Positions 27,091-40,299 of a DNA stretch of 64,000 nt are shown here, in pieces. Location: NCBI GenBank assembly GCA_946807835.1, contig OX327699.1, positions 17,596,014 through 17,660,013 on the forward strand, given 5' to 3'. Position 1 is the stretch's first letter; each line of letters opens with the position of its first letter. The notes beneath the pieces are model-generated. The model was not told where the DNA came from. It saw only the letters and a list, made by a program, of their open reading frames with translations, and searched no databases. Made by a program: the position numbers and the translations under genes. Source of the DNA: Ailanthus altissimus (Eukaryota; Streptophyta; Magnoliopsida; Sapindales; Simaroubaceae).

Positions 27091-27136
27091 TTTTTTTTGC
27101 CTTTTTTTTTGTTTAAATTATTCATAGATGCCATCA

Positions 27137-27735
27137 CTGAAGTTCTCCAATTATGAAACCTTACAAAAATTATCTCATCATCTTTGCTTACTCCTTAGAA
27201 TAGCGAGAGTGCATTGTTCTCCTACAAGATAAAATACTCTGACATTCAAGTCAGCATTCGTACTCTAATATTTAAGTTTTTTTTTTTGTTTTTTTTATTT
27301 GATTTGAACTTTTCGTAAACAATAAGTTTTCTGAATATGGAACCTCATAAAAATTATCTCCTCGTCCTTTCTTACTATTTGGAATAACAAGAATGCATTG
27401 TCTTCTTGTATGGAAAAAAAACATTGCGATACCAAAGTCAATGCTCATTCTCTTGTAAGAAAAAAAATACTATGATACTCAAATTAGTATTTGTTTGAAA
27501 AAGATAATGTCATGTGTGAAGGGAGTATTTGCAAAAATAAGTAGGGTAATAATATTTTTTTATATGAAGGAATGGTGAATGTGTATGAATCAACGTGAAT
27601 ATAAAATGAATGAATATTCATGAATAATTATTTATATTTATAGGGTATGAATTTAAATTCTATTCAAAGTATACACACGAATTTAATTCAAACTTTAATT
27701 AGAAATAATGCAGATTTAATTTAAAGTCTATTCTA
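27137..27735 (+). repeat. AT-rich dispersed repeat, copy B with internal duplication
   Basis: The 3' part (about 27465-27735) aligns with copy A through the same ordered landmarks. The 5' part is duplicated: 27137-27280 and 27329-27480 both carry CTCATAAAAATTATCTC-like sequence, then a GAATGCATTGT or GTGCATTGTTCT block. No coding capacity was seen. Confidence 0.55.
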
Positions 27736-30700
27736 TTTTTATAGGTGGCGTATTGTAATTAACTGATACAAATTATTTTTAATTCGACTTGTAAACTTAA
27801 CATACATTTTTTACAACACAAAATACATAATTACATTTTTTTTATAACATAATGTATATTGAATTAGATTCTACTTAACATACATTTTTTTATAACATAA
27901 CTACATAACTTTACCGGTAACTATATTTTTTTCTTTATGACATAATTCATATTTGTATACTTGAATAATACGAAACAAATTTATCCTTTGTGAAAATAGA
28001 AGACTAATGTATCATTCATGCAAATAAAAAGGCTTGAATCAACACCTCAAAGTGAATTGTGATGGACACCAACCATCGTTGCCAATAGAATTAAAATCAG
28101 ATATCTTAAAAGTTTTGTATTTAAAAAATTTATGTCCTTTACTAATTTTTTTAAGATATTAAATTATAACTCTTAAAAAAAATTAGAAATTGGATACCAT
28201 TACACAAAAAAAAGGATCACCGATCTAAAGTTTAATTTCCAGTTTAGGCCATCAAGGGCAAGAAAGGCCCCAAAATATTAATCATTAGACGTTTAATAGA
28301 GGTTGATCGAAGCACATAAATAATATCTTAGAATTGTAGCCATCGTTTTCTCAATGCGGGTAGAATGTAGCTTTCACTAGCTCATAATTCACCCGTGTGC
28401 GTCCACGCTCAGACAAGCGTGTGACAAAGTCATATGACTCTTGATATTATCGTCCTTTAATCACTCGGCTCATATTCTTGACATTTTTTATAAAAAAAAA
28501 AATTGTTGCAATTAAAATTAGACCTGGTTGGGTCTATTTTCGTTACAGCTCTACTGGACTTTAAGACCAACACAACACTCCATTTCTCTGTCGCACTAAT
28601 TGACGATGAAAATGAAATTATAAAATCAAAATCTTAGGTCCTAAACTGCCATTATCATTGAGCTAATGCAGGTCAAAAACCATAAGGGCATTCCCTAAAT
28701 GGATCTGTTTTGAAAAATAAAAAATAAAAACAAAAACGCCATTAGCAATGCTCTATAACTCATATTTTTCTCTTTGAAAAAATATTTTTCTATCTTCATA
28801 TTTTAGCACTTACTACAACACCCATCACATTCATTTTAACAAAGCGGCCTATTTATGAAGAGGCTCCGAGTTATGGGGCAGGGCCCGTGTTCACTGATCC
28901 GAAAGGGATGGCCCAATTAATCAAGCAATGACGTGTAAATGACGTAGCGGAGCGGGATGATGATGGTAGAATAGAAGGAAGCAGCGTGTACAGGATAATG
29001 CTCAATGACTACACATACACATGGATTAAGAGCAAAGCGTGCGATGGTGGTGGCAGTTAATGATGGTTACTAAATCACACCCTTCCTCAAAACGCACATA
29101 TAGAATATCTCCCCCAAATATCTCACAACGCGCGTCCATCACACTTCATCGTCCACGTAGCGTTCAATCAAACGAGTGAAATATATATTCATGATCCAAA
29201 TTTAATAATTATTTTTAATATAACTATTATTTAAATTATTAAAATTTTGATCATATTACAACTACCTAACATGATAATCTAATTTTTATTATAGTTAATT
29301 GTGATATACCTAAAATTTTAATAGTTGAATAATAAATGCTTTTATTTTACATTATAATTACAAATTCCCAAATGCTTAAAATCAAAGAAATTTTAGAATC
29401 AGTTAAAATTATTATATTGTTATAATATAAAATTAGTTAAAATTTAATTCATTGCAAAATAATTTAAAAATTGAAGAGAAAATAAACTGAATATATTTAT
29501 ATAATTTTTCCTTAAAAAAGACTGAACTTTAACTCTAAATTTAAAGCTAAGGTTTTGACATGTTGGTTTGAAAAGTGAGTGTAATACAAGCGATAGTGGA
29601 ATCGCGTGAGAAAAAGGTGGGGATAGTGAAGGGAGTTATGTGTCGCGTTCTGTACCCGGCAATCAAAAATTAAAAGCCGCTTTCTTGTCCCCCAATACAT
29701 CATAACATTTCTTCACTCTGTTTTTCTTTGTCCCCTCTCAATCTCCCACCCCCACGCTTGATGCCCTCTACGTAACTTACACTCTATCCTCCCCCATCAT
29801 TATTATATACACAAAACCACAAAATTCCAATCTTACCCCTCTGTCATTATGTTATGCCAAAAGTACTTTCACCGAGGGCATCATTGATGGTACTATTTGC
29901 AGAAAAATTACCTTTTCTACGACAATTACTAATGTGTGCTTTTTCTCAGTGCCAATTAGTGGGACCCTAAATTTGGGTCCTACAACACATGTGGTGGCAG
30001 TTGATGGGACCATTTAGGGGTCATTTCATGTGAGCGGGTGTATTTGGGACAATAAATTAGTAACATGGGGGCAATGGAGAAAGGAATCTTGGTGGTTAAA
30101 ATAGGTTAGTAATGAGTGGAGTGGTTGAATTTTGCTTGTTTTGTTTTGCTTTGCTTCTCGTTATTATTACCATGCTCTCTTTTCTTGGCTATATGTCCTC
30201 AAATGCCAAGAGAAATTCTGAAAAAAAAAAATTAAAAAATATATTAGCCGCTTGGTGTAAACTGCAATCGGAGAGCATCATTATTATATAGGCATGATAA
30301 TATTTTTTTTCAATAAAGTCAAGAGCATTATAGTTTTAGGGGGAGGGGGAATAGTAATTTCACAATTGCGTTTTCTACCTTCTTCATTCTTGTGATGGAA
30401 TAGGAATCACTGCCCAAAAAGGTTAGGACATCTCACGATTCACGAATCTTATCGGCTTATCTTAAACTTAGCCGAGAAAACGACATCGAAGGGCATTGGT
30501 TTTGACACGTCTCAGTTTTGATTGACGGGATTAGAAGTTAAAAGACAAATTTGCCACTGTAAGAACATCGTGGATATCTTAAAAATGTTAGGCTATTTTC
30601 CACACAAGCACACGTAATTGTGGTAGTTCATTGTAACACCGCGCTGATGGACATGAAATTTACTCGCACGAAATCTCATATGGCAACTTAGCTACTTCAT

Positions 30701-31357
30701 CTAATTAAATATCTTTTATTTTTTTAAATTTTTCTTGAAATTTTTGTAATTTATCCGTAGATATATATATATATATATGGTTTAACAAACAAATTAAAAG
30801 TTAATATCCGAAATTTTATCCGCAATTGTCGAATTGGTAGTTAATCAACTAAACGAGGGACAAAGTGGGAATTTTGGAAAAGTTGGAAACCAGCGAGTGG
30901 AAGCGTGTGTACACGCATTAATACAAGAGCACATTAAAAGAGTGTGTCAAAAAGATTCACTAGTCACTACCTACCATTAAATCTAATCAGATCACTCCAA
31001 GTACATCTTGATAGGGACAATAAGGATCGTCTGATTAACTTTTACCACTGTTGTACTAACTCATGCATATGGTCCCACCATCACAGAGTTTCTTAATAAA
31101 CACTTTTTCAATCCTTTAAAAGAATTTATGATATTATTAGTATCATATAGAACAGAAATCAACGGCTGGGATTGGAGAATCAGGGACCCCACTAACCGTT
31201 GATAAGCGTTCCCTCTATCGTTCGGCGGCTTAATAAAAAAGATTAAAACAAAGAGAATAAATAAACACAAAGAAAAAAGTAAAAAAAAAAAGCAAAGAGA
31301 GAAAAAGAAGGGTGTTTTTATAAGAAAAGACACATTTTTTTAAAAAAAAATTGGGGT

Positions 31358-31366
31358 TTTATAAAG
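31358..31366 (+). promoter_or_regulatory. Candidate TATA box of the Aux/IAA gene
   Basis: TTTATAAAG is followed about 80-180 bases downstream by a CT-rich leader (31449-31545), typical of plant 5' UTRs. With transcription starting near 31390, the first leader exon would run to the donor at about 31568. Position-based inference only. Confidence 0.4.
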
Positions 31367-31568
31367 TGATTTATTTTAAAGGCATAGAGTTTCACATCGG
31401 ACAGCAAATAAGCTTTTGTTACTTTGTGCCAAATGGAGGGTCCTTAGCTTTCTCTTTCTCTCTCTATCTCTCTTTTTCTCTCTAAACTTTCACTCCCTTG
31501 CAAATACATTCCTTTCTTCTTGTTCTTGTTCTTCTTCTTCAACTAGCTAGTGATCCGTGTACTGACCG

Positions 31569-32873
31569 GGTAAGCCTTTTTTTTTTTCACTTACACTCTT
31601 TGTTAGCGTAGCTTGCAAGATTTTTTGATATATAAGTCAAAGTGAGTAATTTGCTCTTTTTTATGGTGGATTTGTTGTTTGTTTGGTTCTTTGATCTTTC
31701 TTGTTTTTTCAGTTCTAATTTCAGCTCTTGTTAGCTGCTGTTTGCTAGCTGAGAAAAAATAAATAATCGCAAAGAAAATGTGTAATTGTTTACGATTCAT
31801 GCTTACAGAAAGAAAAAGCTCTTAGCTTTACTAAACCATGCGCCGTGTTTTATTCTCAAAATATGTTTTTTTAAATAAAAAATAGAAGGCAACTGAAAAT
31901 AGACTTTTTTTTCTTAAAAAAAATTCCCACACTTTCTCAGCTACCAAATCAAACATTTTTTTTTTGTTTTTTTTTTTAATATTTTCCCACACTTTCTCAG
32001 CTACCAAACATGTTATGCTTATTTATTCTTTTCTATTTGTGCGAGTCTATTATTGCGTTTTTTGTTTGTATATTTGCATGCATTTATTTTTCTTAGCATT
32101 TACTGGTTGCTTTTACTTCTAGTTCAATCAGTTGCTGATGTTAATTTTAATCAAGTGTTAGATTTTTTTTCTTTCATTTAAGTCGTTGTATGTACCGTGC
32201 GCAGAATTAATTAATGAAAGGGATTTGGATCTCTTGTAGTGTAACCGTATATGCTGCTTAATTTCATCATGGCACTATTTTTAAGCCATGCCTTGACTTT
32301 CATAACTTCATAATTTATATTTGTATGATTGTTTTCTGACTTCCATACTTTTTCTTTGTAATTAATGAGCTCACGTTAAGCCAAAAAAAAAAAAAGAGGA
32401 ACAATTTTCAAACTTACAACGAGTTTTTATATGTATTTGTTTGTTGAATTTTGGTGTGTTTTTTTTTGGAAGCAAAGCAAGTTTAAGACTTTAAACTTGT
32501 ATATGCTTCAATTTCTTTTTGTGCCCACGGATCTGTTAATTACTCTTTGAGCTTCAATTACTCTTTGACCTTGTCTTTTTAGCATATTCTTTTTGGCTTA
32601 ACACACAGCATAGTTTGTGATCTAAGGCGTGTTTGATTATATTAAGAAATTTCCAATATTTTAATCATTCATTTAATCTATGTTTAATTGATTGCTTAAC
32701 AAGGATAGCCAGCTGTTATTGAATTCATAGCTCTTAAGAGTCTGATCTTCCCAAACAAAAGATAGTGACAAGGAACGTATTGCTCTTTTTTTTTTCTCAA
32801 TTGTTCATTTCAAAATCTGGGTGTTCTATGTTTTGGACACTTTGGATATCCAAGTAGCATAGAGTTTTTGCAG
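31569..32873 (+). other. Probable 5'-UTR intron of the Aux/IAA gene
   Basis: A donor-like GTAAGCC follows ACTGACCGG at about 31568. The acceptor TTTTTGCAG ends at 32873, 79 bases before the start codon. The interval is T-rich as plant introns are. IAA8/IAA9-clade genes commonly have a leader intron. A second acceptor-like TTGAGCAG ends at 32916. The intron contains an exact 25-base direct repeat at 31924-31948 and 31984-32008. Confidence 0.55.
31924..32008. repeat. Exact 25-base direct repeat, 60-base spacing
   Basis: The same 25 bases, beginning TTCCCACACTTTCTCAGC, occur at 31924-31948 and 31984-32008, separated by a T-rich spacer. They lie inside the inferred leader intron. A local tandem or slippage duplication is the likely origin. 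Confidence 0.9.
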
Positions 32874-32952
32874 GTTTTTGTTTCTGAAGAGATTTATTCT
32901 TCTTATGTTGAGCAGGTTATAAAGAACTGTCTATCCCTATTTGTGACTTTTA

Positions 32953-35900
32953 ATGTCTCCACCACTGCTTGGTGTTGGGGAGGAGAAGAGGTGTCCGACC
33001 AATGTCAATTTACCAGCTTCTCAGTCCTCCATAGACAGTGTATGCCAGAACAGCTCAGAATTGAAAGAGCGGAACTACATGGGATTATCAGACTGTTCAT
33101 CAGTGGACAGCTCAGTAGTCTCCAGTGTTTCTGGTGACAGCAAGACTAGTCTGAATCTCAATGCTACGGAGCTGAGGCTTGGGCTTCCTGGGTCCCAGTC
33201 TCCAGAGAGAGATTCAGAACTTTGCCTTATAAGTTCTGTGCAACTTGATGAGAAGCCACTTTTCCCTTTGCATCCTACAAATGATAGTCACTACCCATTG
33301 CAGAAGAATGTTGTTTCTGGCAACAAAAGAGGGTTCTCTGATGCTATGGATGGATTCACAGAGGTAAAGCTCTCACATTGCTGATGGAGACTGAAAGTGT
33401 TTTCTCTAGTGGTTTCTGACAGGAAATTACCCAATCTGTGTTGCAGGGAAAATATCCTGCTAATTCAGAGCTATTGTCACCCAGGGCTGCCCCCAACTTG
33501 GGGCTAAAGCCAGGTTCTATGCTAGAGAACCTTGGCACTCAACCAGCCAAAGGAAAAGAGATACCAAACCAGAATGCAGTGCAGGAAAGACCCCATGCTG
33601 CCAATGAGATCAGAACGAACCATAATGGTTCTGCAAATAACAATAGCACTGCACCTGCTACCAAGTAAGTGCAACGTAGGTTTTGTGATAAATATGGACT
33701 TATATATGATAGGAAAATCTATAATTTTCCTTATTTGATGGCAGGGCGCAGGTTGTGGGTTGGCCACCAATCAGGTCATTTAGGAAGAACTCTTTGGCTA
33801 GCACCTCAAAGAACAATGATGAAGTAGATGGAAAAACAGGGCCTGGTGCTCTGTTTGTCAAGGTCAGCATGGATGGTGCTCCTTATTTAAGAAAAGTGGA
33901 CGTGAAAAATTACTCCAAATATCAGGAGCTGTCTTCTGCCCTTGAGAAGATGTTCAGCTGTTTTACCATTGGTGAGCACTCTTCGACATTCTATATGAAC
34001 TGAGATGTTAGTCAGGTGTAATATATTAATATAGTTATAATATGTGCAAGCTGATATTTGTTTAAAGATGTGCATTCTGGTTTGCATGGATCCAGTTACT
34101 GCTGTTTTTATGTCATGTCAGGCCAATATGGATCTCATGGAGCTCTGGGCAGGGAGATGCTGAGTGAAAGCAAGCTGAAGGATCTGCTACATGGCTCAGA
34201 ATATGTTCTTACTTATGAAGATAAAGATGGTGACTGGATGCTTGTGGGTGATGTCCCCTGGGAGTAAGTTCCAATTCCTTTTATGGTTTGCTTTTTGCTT
34301 GATTTCTTCTTGCCAGTTTCATGAATAACTTAACTCACCATTGACATTGATCCTGGTTGAAAATCTTCAGTAGTTATCATATGAGCATTCTATTTGCATA
34401 TGAACAATGGTGAAAGATGTAGGGTAGATGAGGTTTAAGAAGGTTGATATCATATGTGAAGCTGAAAGAATGCCCAAGTAAGATATGAATATGCCAAAGG
34501 TATGTTAAACACAGCAGTGTATCACAGCCAAGGGATCATAATTTACTTAATGTACTCAGTTAAAATATGTAAACTGCATGGCATACAAGAATAAAGTCTT
34601 TGGGCAATGTTTCAATGGAGAGTATAATGTAATGGCAACAGTTCATGCATGCTATAATATAATTATGACTACATTAATAATTTTATTTTCTTAAAAATTG
34701 AGTATCAAGTTAAAGCAAGAAGGAAGTATATATTTCAATCATGGCTCATATAAGATAACCCCAAGTAAAGTTGCTTCAGAGTTATTTTTTACATTCCTAC
34801 ATGAGTAGCACAACACATAAACTCTTTCTACAAACTTTCTCATACAAATTGATGTAGCACTATATCGTTATTCTTCTTACACCGGGACACCCTTCTCTCT
34901 CTCTCTCTCTCTCTCTGTGTGTTCTCCCCCATCGAACTGTATAATAGATGTATAAAGTGTATTTATAAATTTATCTACCCCGGTATAAGTGTGGTCAATG
35001 GCAAGACAATGGCTGTATCAGCAAGAACCTTTTGGTTTTGCACCTAGGGCCAAAACAGAAATACCCATGTATTTTAGGCAAAGGTGCTGCCCCACTTTGA
35101 ATTAATGTGGAATGAATACTTCACACTCCAGAAATAACTGCTTACTGATGTGAAGTGCAAAATTCGTTGTCTTTGATTGACAAAATGTTTCAGAAGTTTG
35201 AATTTTTACTGCTACCTGTGTCCATGCATTGCAATATTTCAAACTTATGATGCCAGCTTGCATTTTACATTGCCAGATTGGTCCTTGAGTATGTAATCTA
35301 ATTCAATGTCTTATTCCAGGATGTTTATTGACACATGTAAGAGACTCCGGATCATGAAGAGCTCCGATGCCATTGGCCTAGGTACGAATTCTTTGTGGTC
35401 CCAAATTACTTAAGAAACATGGCACTCCATGAGCTACTTGAGTATAGAAACCCCAAAATGTCTATCTCTTCTGAAGAAATGTGCCGTTATCCATACTTGC
35501 ATCACAAGCAAAATATTGTTTTATCTAGTGTTCCCATCCAAGACTAAGTTATACATTTCTTTTTCAAATTTGGATGCTGACAACATTTCTTGTATTCTTT
35601 TGTATTGTTTTCAACATCAAATTATCCAGGACAACTCTCAAACTGTTTGAAAACTAGAAGTTATTAGTAGATGGAATTTTTAGTAGTTCAGCTGCAATTG
35701 TTATCCTGTGTGATGATTGTTTTATAGTTTTTGTATGATGAAATAATGAATATAGTTATAGTTATATGTCATACTGATTGTATGACAAGATCATTTTGTT
35801 CCATAAAAATGATCTCGGAGATTATATGAACTCCATTCCTTGGAGATTATAGCTGGATTCTGAAGTGATGATACGAATCTGATGATGTTTTGTAATTCAT

Positions 35901-36182
35901 TGAGAAACTTTACTTGCTATACCTGACTATTGATAGATAGTTGTTACCAATCAAATGTCCAATGTTCCATTATTATCTTGTGATGAGGTCCATGGCACAC
36001 GCTCTATTCTGTCTTCTGCACACCAATATCTTTTAGTTGATTCTGCAATTCACGTTCATGATTTAACTATATGTTTGCACAATTTTGTTTTGCTGAACCT
36101 CATCTACTTGAGCTTATCTTTCTTGGAAATTTTGGTTTATGTAGCGCCAAGGGCTGTGGAGAAATGCAGGAAGAGGAATTAG
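32953..36182 (+). CDS. IAA9: Aux/IAA auxin-response repressor, IAA8/IAA9 clade
   Basis: Six coding exons are read at 32953-33363, 33447-33664, 33745-33971, 34122-34263, 35320-35381 and 36145-36182. All borders are GT..AG and the product is 365 residues. The start [11 protein letters not shown] is the clade's usual N-terminus. Domain I has the EAR motif LRLGL (residues 74-78), which recruits TOPLESS co-repressors, and a KR pair at about 128. Domain II carries the TIR1/AFB degron VGWPPIR (214-220). Domains III/IV form the PB1 fold, with the basic face at [13 protein letters not shown] and the acidic OPCA loop in [16 protein letters not shown], for pairing with ARFs. The C-terminus [10 protein letters not shown] looks like a nuclear signal. 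All key residues are intact, so it should be a nuclear, auxin-degradable repressor. In tomato, loss of IAA9 alters leaf form and causes seedless fruit. A five-codon uORF sits just upstream. Introns 4 and 5 are long (1056 and 763 bases). The close alternative is IAA8 or IAA27. Confidence 0.95.
34894..34916. repeat. (TC)n microsatellite in intron 4 of the Aux/IAA gene
   Basis: An uninterrupted TC dinucleotide run followed by GTGTGT, inside the 1056-base fourth intron. Such a run is likely length-polymorphic. Confidence 0.9.
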
Positions 36183-38030
36183 CCACCGTTACTCATGATT
36201 GTTGCTATCCGTCCAGAGTCCTCACAGATGAGCTTAGATGGAGGATTTTTTTCGTTGACATAAAGCGTAGGTGGAAGATTGAAAAGCATATGTTCAAAGT
36301 CTGGTTGGCAGGCAACAATATGAGAGGGTCTACAGTACTATGTATGTCTGTTCTCAATGTGAGAAATTTCATATTTTGCAAGCTATGTTTCTGTCTAGTC
36401 TATTTAAATTTTAAAAACTCCTAGACCTTGTATTTGGAAGTGTTACCTCTAAAGATTGGATCCCTTACAGAGTCCGGACAAGTTCCTGTTCCCAGCAGGA
36501 AACCGTAGTTTGTAAAGTGCATTGTTTGTTGAACTGCTCTGTTTCTGTGTGCGTATTATATGGTGGGAAAAAAAAGACATAATCCCATGTTATTTGCAAC
36601 CTCATCATCTCTTGTTAACTGTCTGTCTATGACCATACTCTCCTGTTCATTCTCTCTCATCACAATGCTTATTAATTAGTATATTTAAAAAGCATTTCAG
36701 CTGCAATCATTCCCCCATAAGAACAGAGCTAAGATCTAAAGCAAAGCAAATTCTCTGTTTGATAAAAATTAACTATAATAAGCTCGAAAGAGTAAAGCTT
36801 ATTTTATTTTAGATATTGCCAGCAATGAAGATATGCTTGTCGGGAACACTAATCATGTGAATCACAGTGGAGGCCGATGAGACAGGCATAATTATTCTAG
36901 TTTTTGTCGCTTAATAGTTTACGTCCGCGCCCTATACTGCTTTGCGTCTAGATTTTAGCTGTGGTAATAGTGTGCTTTTTTTATATTTGTGTTGCACGTG
37001 AAAGATGAGTTTAAACTATGAGTGCTGAGATAAGGCCAAATCTACATCAATTTGCAGAGTAATCCAAACTTAGACAATAAAAACAAAGAGTGTTGAAAAT
37101 CGATATATCATCTTGTAATTTGGGCTTTGTAAGTATACGGTTATATTGAAAGTGGTGCGACTGAAACAGCATGCAAAATGTGCATTCCCTCTGGGATATA
37201 GACCAATTCCACTACGTCGAGGAGCAAGAATTAAGGACTCGTGGGTTTGTTAAAAGAAAAAGACAAAACAAAGTAAGGAACTTGAAATTATTTTGCAGTC
37301 GGATTAGGATCCTCTCTGAACCGAATTCTCTTGAGATTTTAAAATTTTGTACAATGTGTTCATTAATAATGGTATACGGTTGAAATTTAGTTCCTTCTAT
37401 ATTCTTATTTCATAACCACTAGGCATAAATCTGAATTTTGTTCATTAATAACCGAATACACTGATACCATGAAACAAATGCATAGCTAACAAAATTATGG
37501 ACTGGACTTGTGTTGTAGACACTAGCCAAGTATTTTCGTTCCGTTTTCGGTACATTCATATGAATATACATATACGACACCTTAGAGTTTGTTCTACTCT
37601 GTATTACTTCTTTTCTCTTATCGTTGTAAACACTATCCATATAAATATATTAGAGTTAGACATGTACATAAGTCTATTGCATATTGAATAGTATCGTGGA
37701 TTAAACGGATAATACCGCGAGATTATTTCTTATAAGAGTAAGTAAAAAAGAACTGAATCGAATCAAATCGTGGGTCGGTTCTTCCTCTAAATGTTGCATT
37801 TTTTACAAAACGATTGATTCGGTTTTGGGTTAGTTTGGAATCAATTATGCTCAATTTTAAATTTTCTCATATTATATGCCTACATTTTATTATAACACTA
37901 GCCTTTTTGACATTTTTCTGTCAATAGTACTAAATTTACATAATTTGAATACAATGTTTATTTTTTAATTGACGTGTCATTAATCAATGAGATAGTGACT
38001 ATCACTTATCAAGTGGTTGTTGGCTTTTTA

Positions 38031-38210
38031 ATATGTAATTATATAATACAATCAACATTTGACATATCAAATATTACATCATTTGAAATACAAAATTTAT
38101 AACAAAATTATGTAAACGTAATATGTAATTATATAATACAATCAACATTTGACATATCAAATATTACATCATTTGAAATACAAAATTTATAACAAAATTA
38201 TGTAAACGTA
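38031..38210. repeat. Perfect tandem duplication, 2 x 90 bp
   Basis: Bases 38031-38120 and 38121-38210 are identical at every position by direct reading. The unit begins ATATGTAATTATATAATACA and ends TGTAAACGTA. The lack of any difference implies a very recent duplication or an assembly artefact. Confidence 0.95.
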
Positions 38211-40299
38211 ACATTACTATTTTTTTTATAGCTAGTCTCATTCCCCCTGTCTTCCAGGACAATATCCGGTCCCTAAGTATCGGCGTTTTTTCATAATGAA
38301 TAAAATCCTCATTCTTGGTTGTAAATGGTAAATACCCATGCCTTACAAAGGACGGGGGAAAATAAAAGTTTAAAAATGAATGAGAAGATAAAGATTGTTA
38401 ATGGTGACATTTGTTTATGGTTTTTAACACTCAGTTTTGACCATAAATATCAGTGAGGCAGTGAGAACATGTTCCTATATTCTGAGGCTGAATGGGGGAC
38501 GTTGCTCTGTATGAGTGCACAGGGATAATTAACGCCCATGACCTGCTTCCGTTATCTTTGCCCATTCTCCTGCAGTGGATAGAGAGAGCTGAGCTTTGCA
38601 GCATATCCAGCAAGCAAAGAATGGCAAAGTTAAAAGCACCCCATTTGGTGCTGGCAACTAAGTGAACAGGAAGAGTAAAATATTTCACTTACAAAGATAT
38701 GTTTGTTTTCAGAAGTCAACAAGATAACATAATGGTAGTTTTTGTTTACATGGTGCTGATAAAATTGGTCTCAAAACATGCATGTATGATATCCTTCTCA
38801 TTAAACAGACGAATGCTCATATGATGGCATGTGCAGGCACCCAAATATTGTCTGATTTCCAATATCAGGAACCTTCGAAAAGACTGATCAGTGAAAGAAT
38901 TAGGTCTTCTCTCTAAAATCATTTACGATACATAGTTTGCCACTCAAATATTGTTGGGGCAGGTTCAATACTACCATATTTTTTTTACATTGAATTTATA
39001 TACTTTCAACTGTTAAGATTAAATCTAATATATTTTATTAATGCACGGTAATTAATGCGGTGTTGAAATTTAAAAAAGTGTATCGATCTAATATTTTGAT
39101 TTCTAGTTATTTGTTTTTTTTTTTTTTCCTTTGCTATTCTTCTTCATTGTAGAAGGAGAGTAAGTAATTATGTTGGTCAGATTTAGAGTTCGTGAAATAC
39201 AGAATGACTAGGGCATTATTAAATTCCCACTATCTAATTCTATGATGGATGGTTTGTTTGATGATATTATAGTCAATAAAGAACTAATTCTATCACAAAT
39301 AAATCAATAATACACAATAATGTTTTGTATCAACAATCAATTCCCATTGCAGAAAGTACATAACATTTATGAATTATGACACAATCCCGCGCGCCATGGC
39401 ACCGGCCACAAGCCCGGTTCCGAATTCGGATGGGCGCACATCTGCAATGAAGCAGATGCATACCCAGCAGCTTACGAAATTTCGGTGCTGACCATGTTCT
39501 TGAACATTATCAATAAGCGAAGCATTTGGTATGCGGGGTTTATAAGAGTTGGAAATGGGCCTTGTTAGGCCCATCAACCGTATGTACTGGAGATTTAGAG
39601 TGATGGGTTAAAGTCAAAAGTCTTACTAATATAAAAATATTGTAGTAATAACGAGCTACTATCAACTCAAATTATTACTCTCAATGAAGAAAAGAATATA
39701 AAATGATGGCATGTGAAGGCAGATAAAATTTTATATGAAGTAGGTGACTTAAATGATTAGAAGGAAGTAACTAATAATCTTAAGTGGAATTAAAGTCCTT
39801 GAAAAAAGAGATTGATTGGAGAAATTCTCGGTATGATCGTGATTGTTAAATTCCCACTATCTATTTCTAAATGCATATTGTTTGACTCCAAGTCAATAAA
39901 TTAATTAATAACTAATTCATTTACAATAATACAACTCAATAATCATTTTAACTCGATAATCATTTTGGGATCAACAACCACATCCATAGCTAAAGATGCA
40001 CGTCATCATTGCATGCTTGTTGAAATTTCTAACCAGTCAATTACATTATAACAACGCTCCACATGACTTGCTTTCTTATATATGTGTGTTTGCTATTCCT
40101 CCTGGTGCCAAATTTGGGCAGGCTCCTGAACATAGAAAAAAAAAAATCCTCCCCCAAGTCTAAAGTAAAATCGTAAGCACATTGAATACGCAACACCAAA
40201 AGCAAAACAAAGTATTTTGATTTTGATGCTGAAGTTACGACCTCCATGGTCAATTAGCTAATTATTTTTACGTACTTTTCTAGTTTTTTTTTTTCTTAA

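Larger units (their letters stand above)
22341..31350. other. Intergenic region upstream of the Aux/IAA gene
   Basis: No complete gene recognised. It holds a degenerate tandem duplication (23075-23371) and a GC-richer repeat fragment at 23840-24190 in which GGCACAAC recurs three times. It also holds two copies of an AT-rich dispersed repeat (25541-25850 and 27137-27735), a tRNA-like relic (27017-27090) and short AT runs. The stretch 28830-29170 is less AT-rich and has TGACGT and ACGTG-type motifs. The last 1-2 kb is presumably Aux/IAA promoter. Confidence 0.45.

Noticed and set aside
34870..34990. MITE-like ends in Aux/IAA intron 4 (CTTACACCGGGA and CCCCGGTATAAG as imperfect inverted repeat)
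   Set aside because: Only about 10 of 12 bases match, with no flanking duplication visible; too weak to call an element.
35860..35930. C/D-box snoRNA-like pattern in Aux/IAA intron 5 (GTGATGA then CTGA about 55 bases later)
   Set aside because: The flanks do not form a terminal stem and no guide segment could be judged; the boxes are common by chance.
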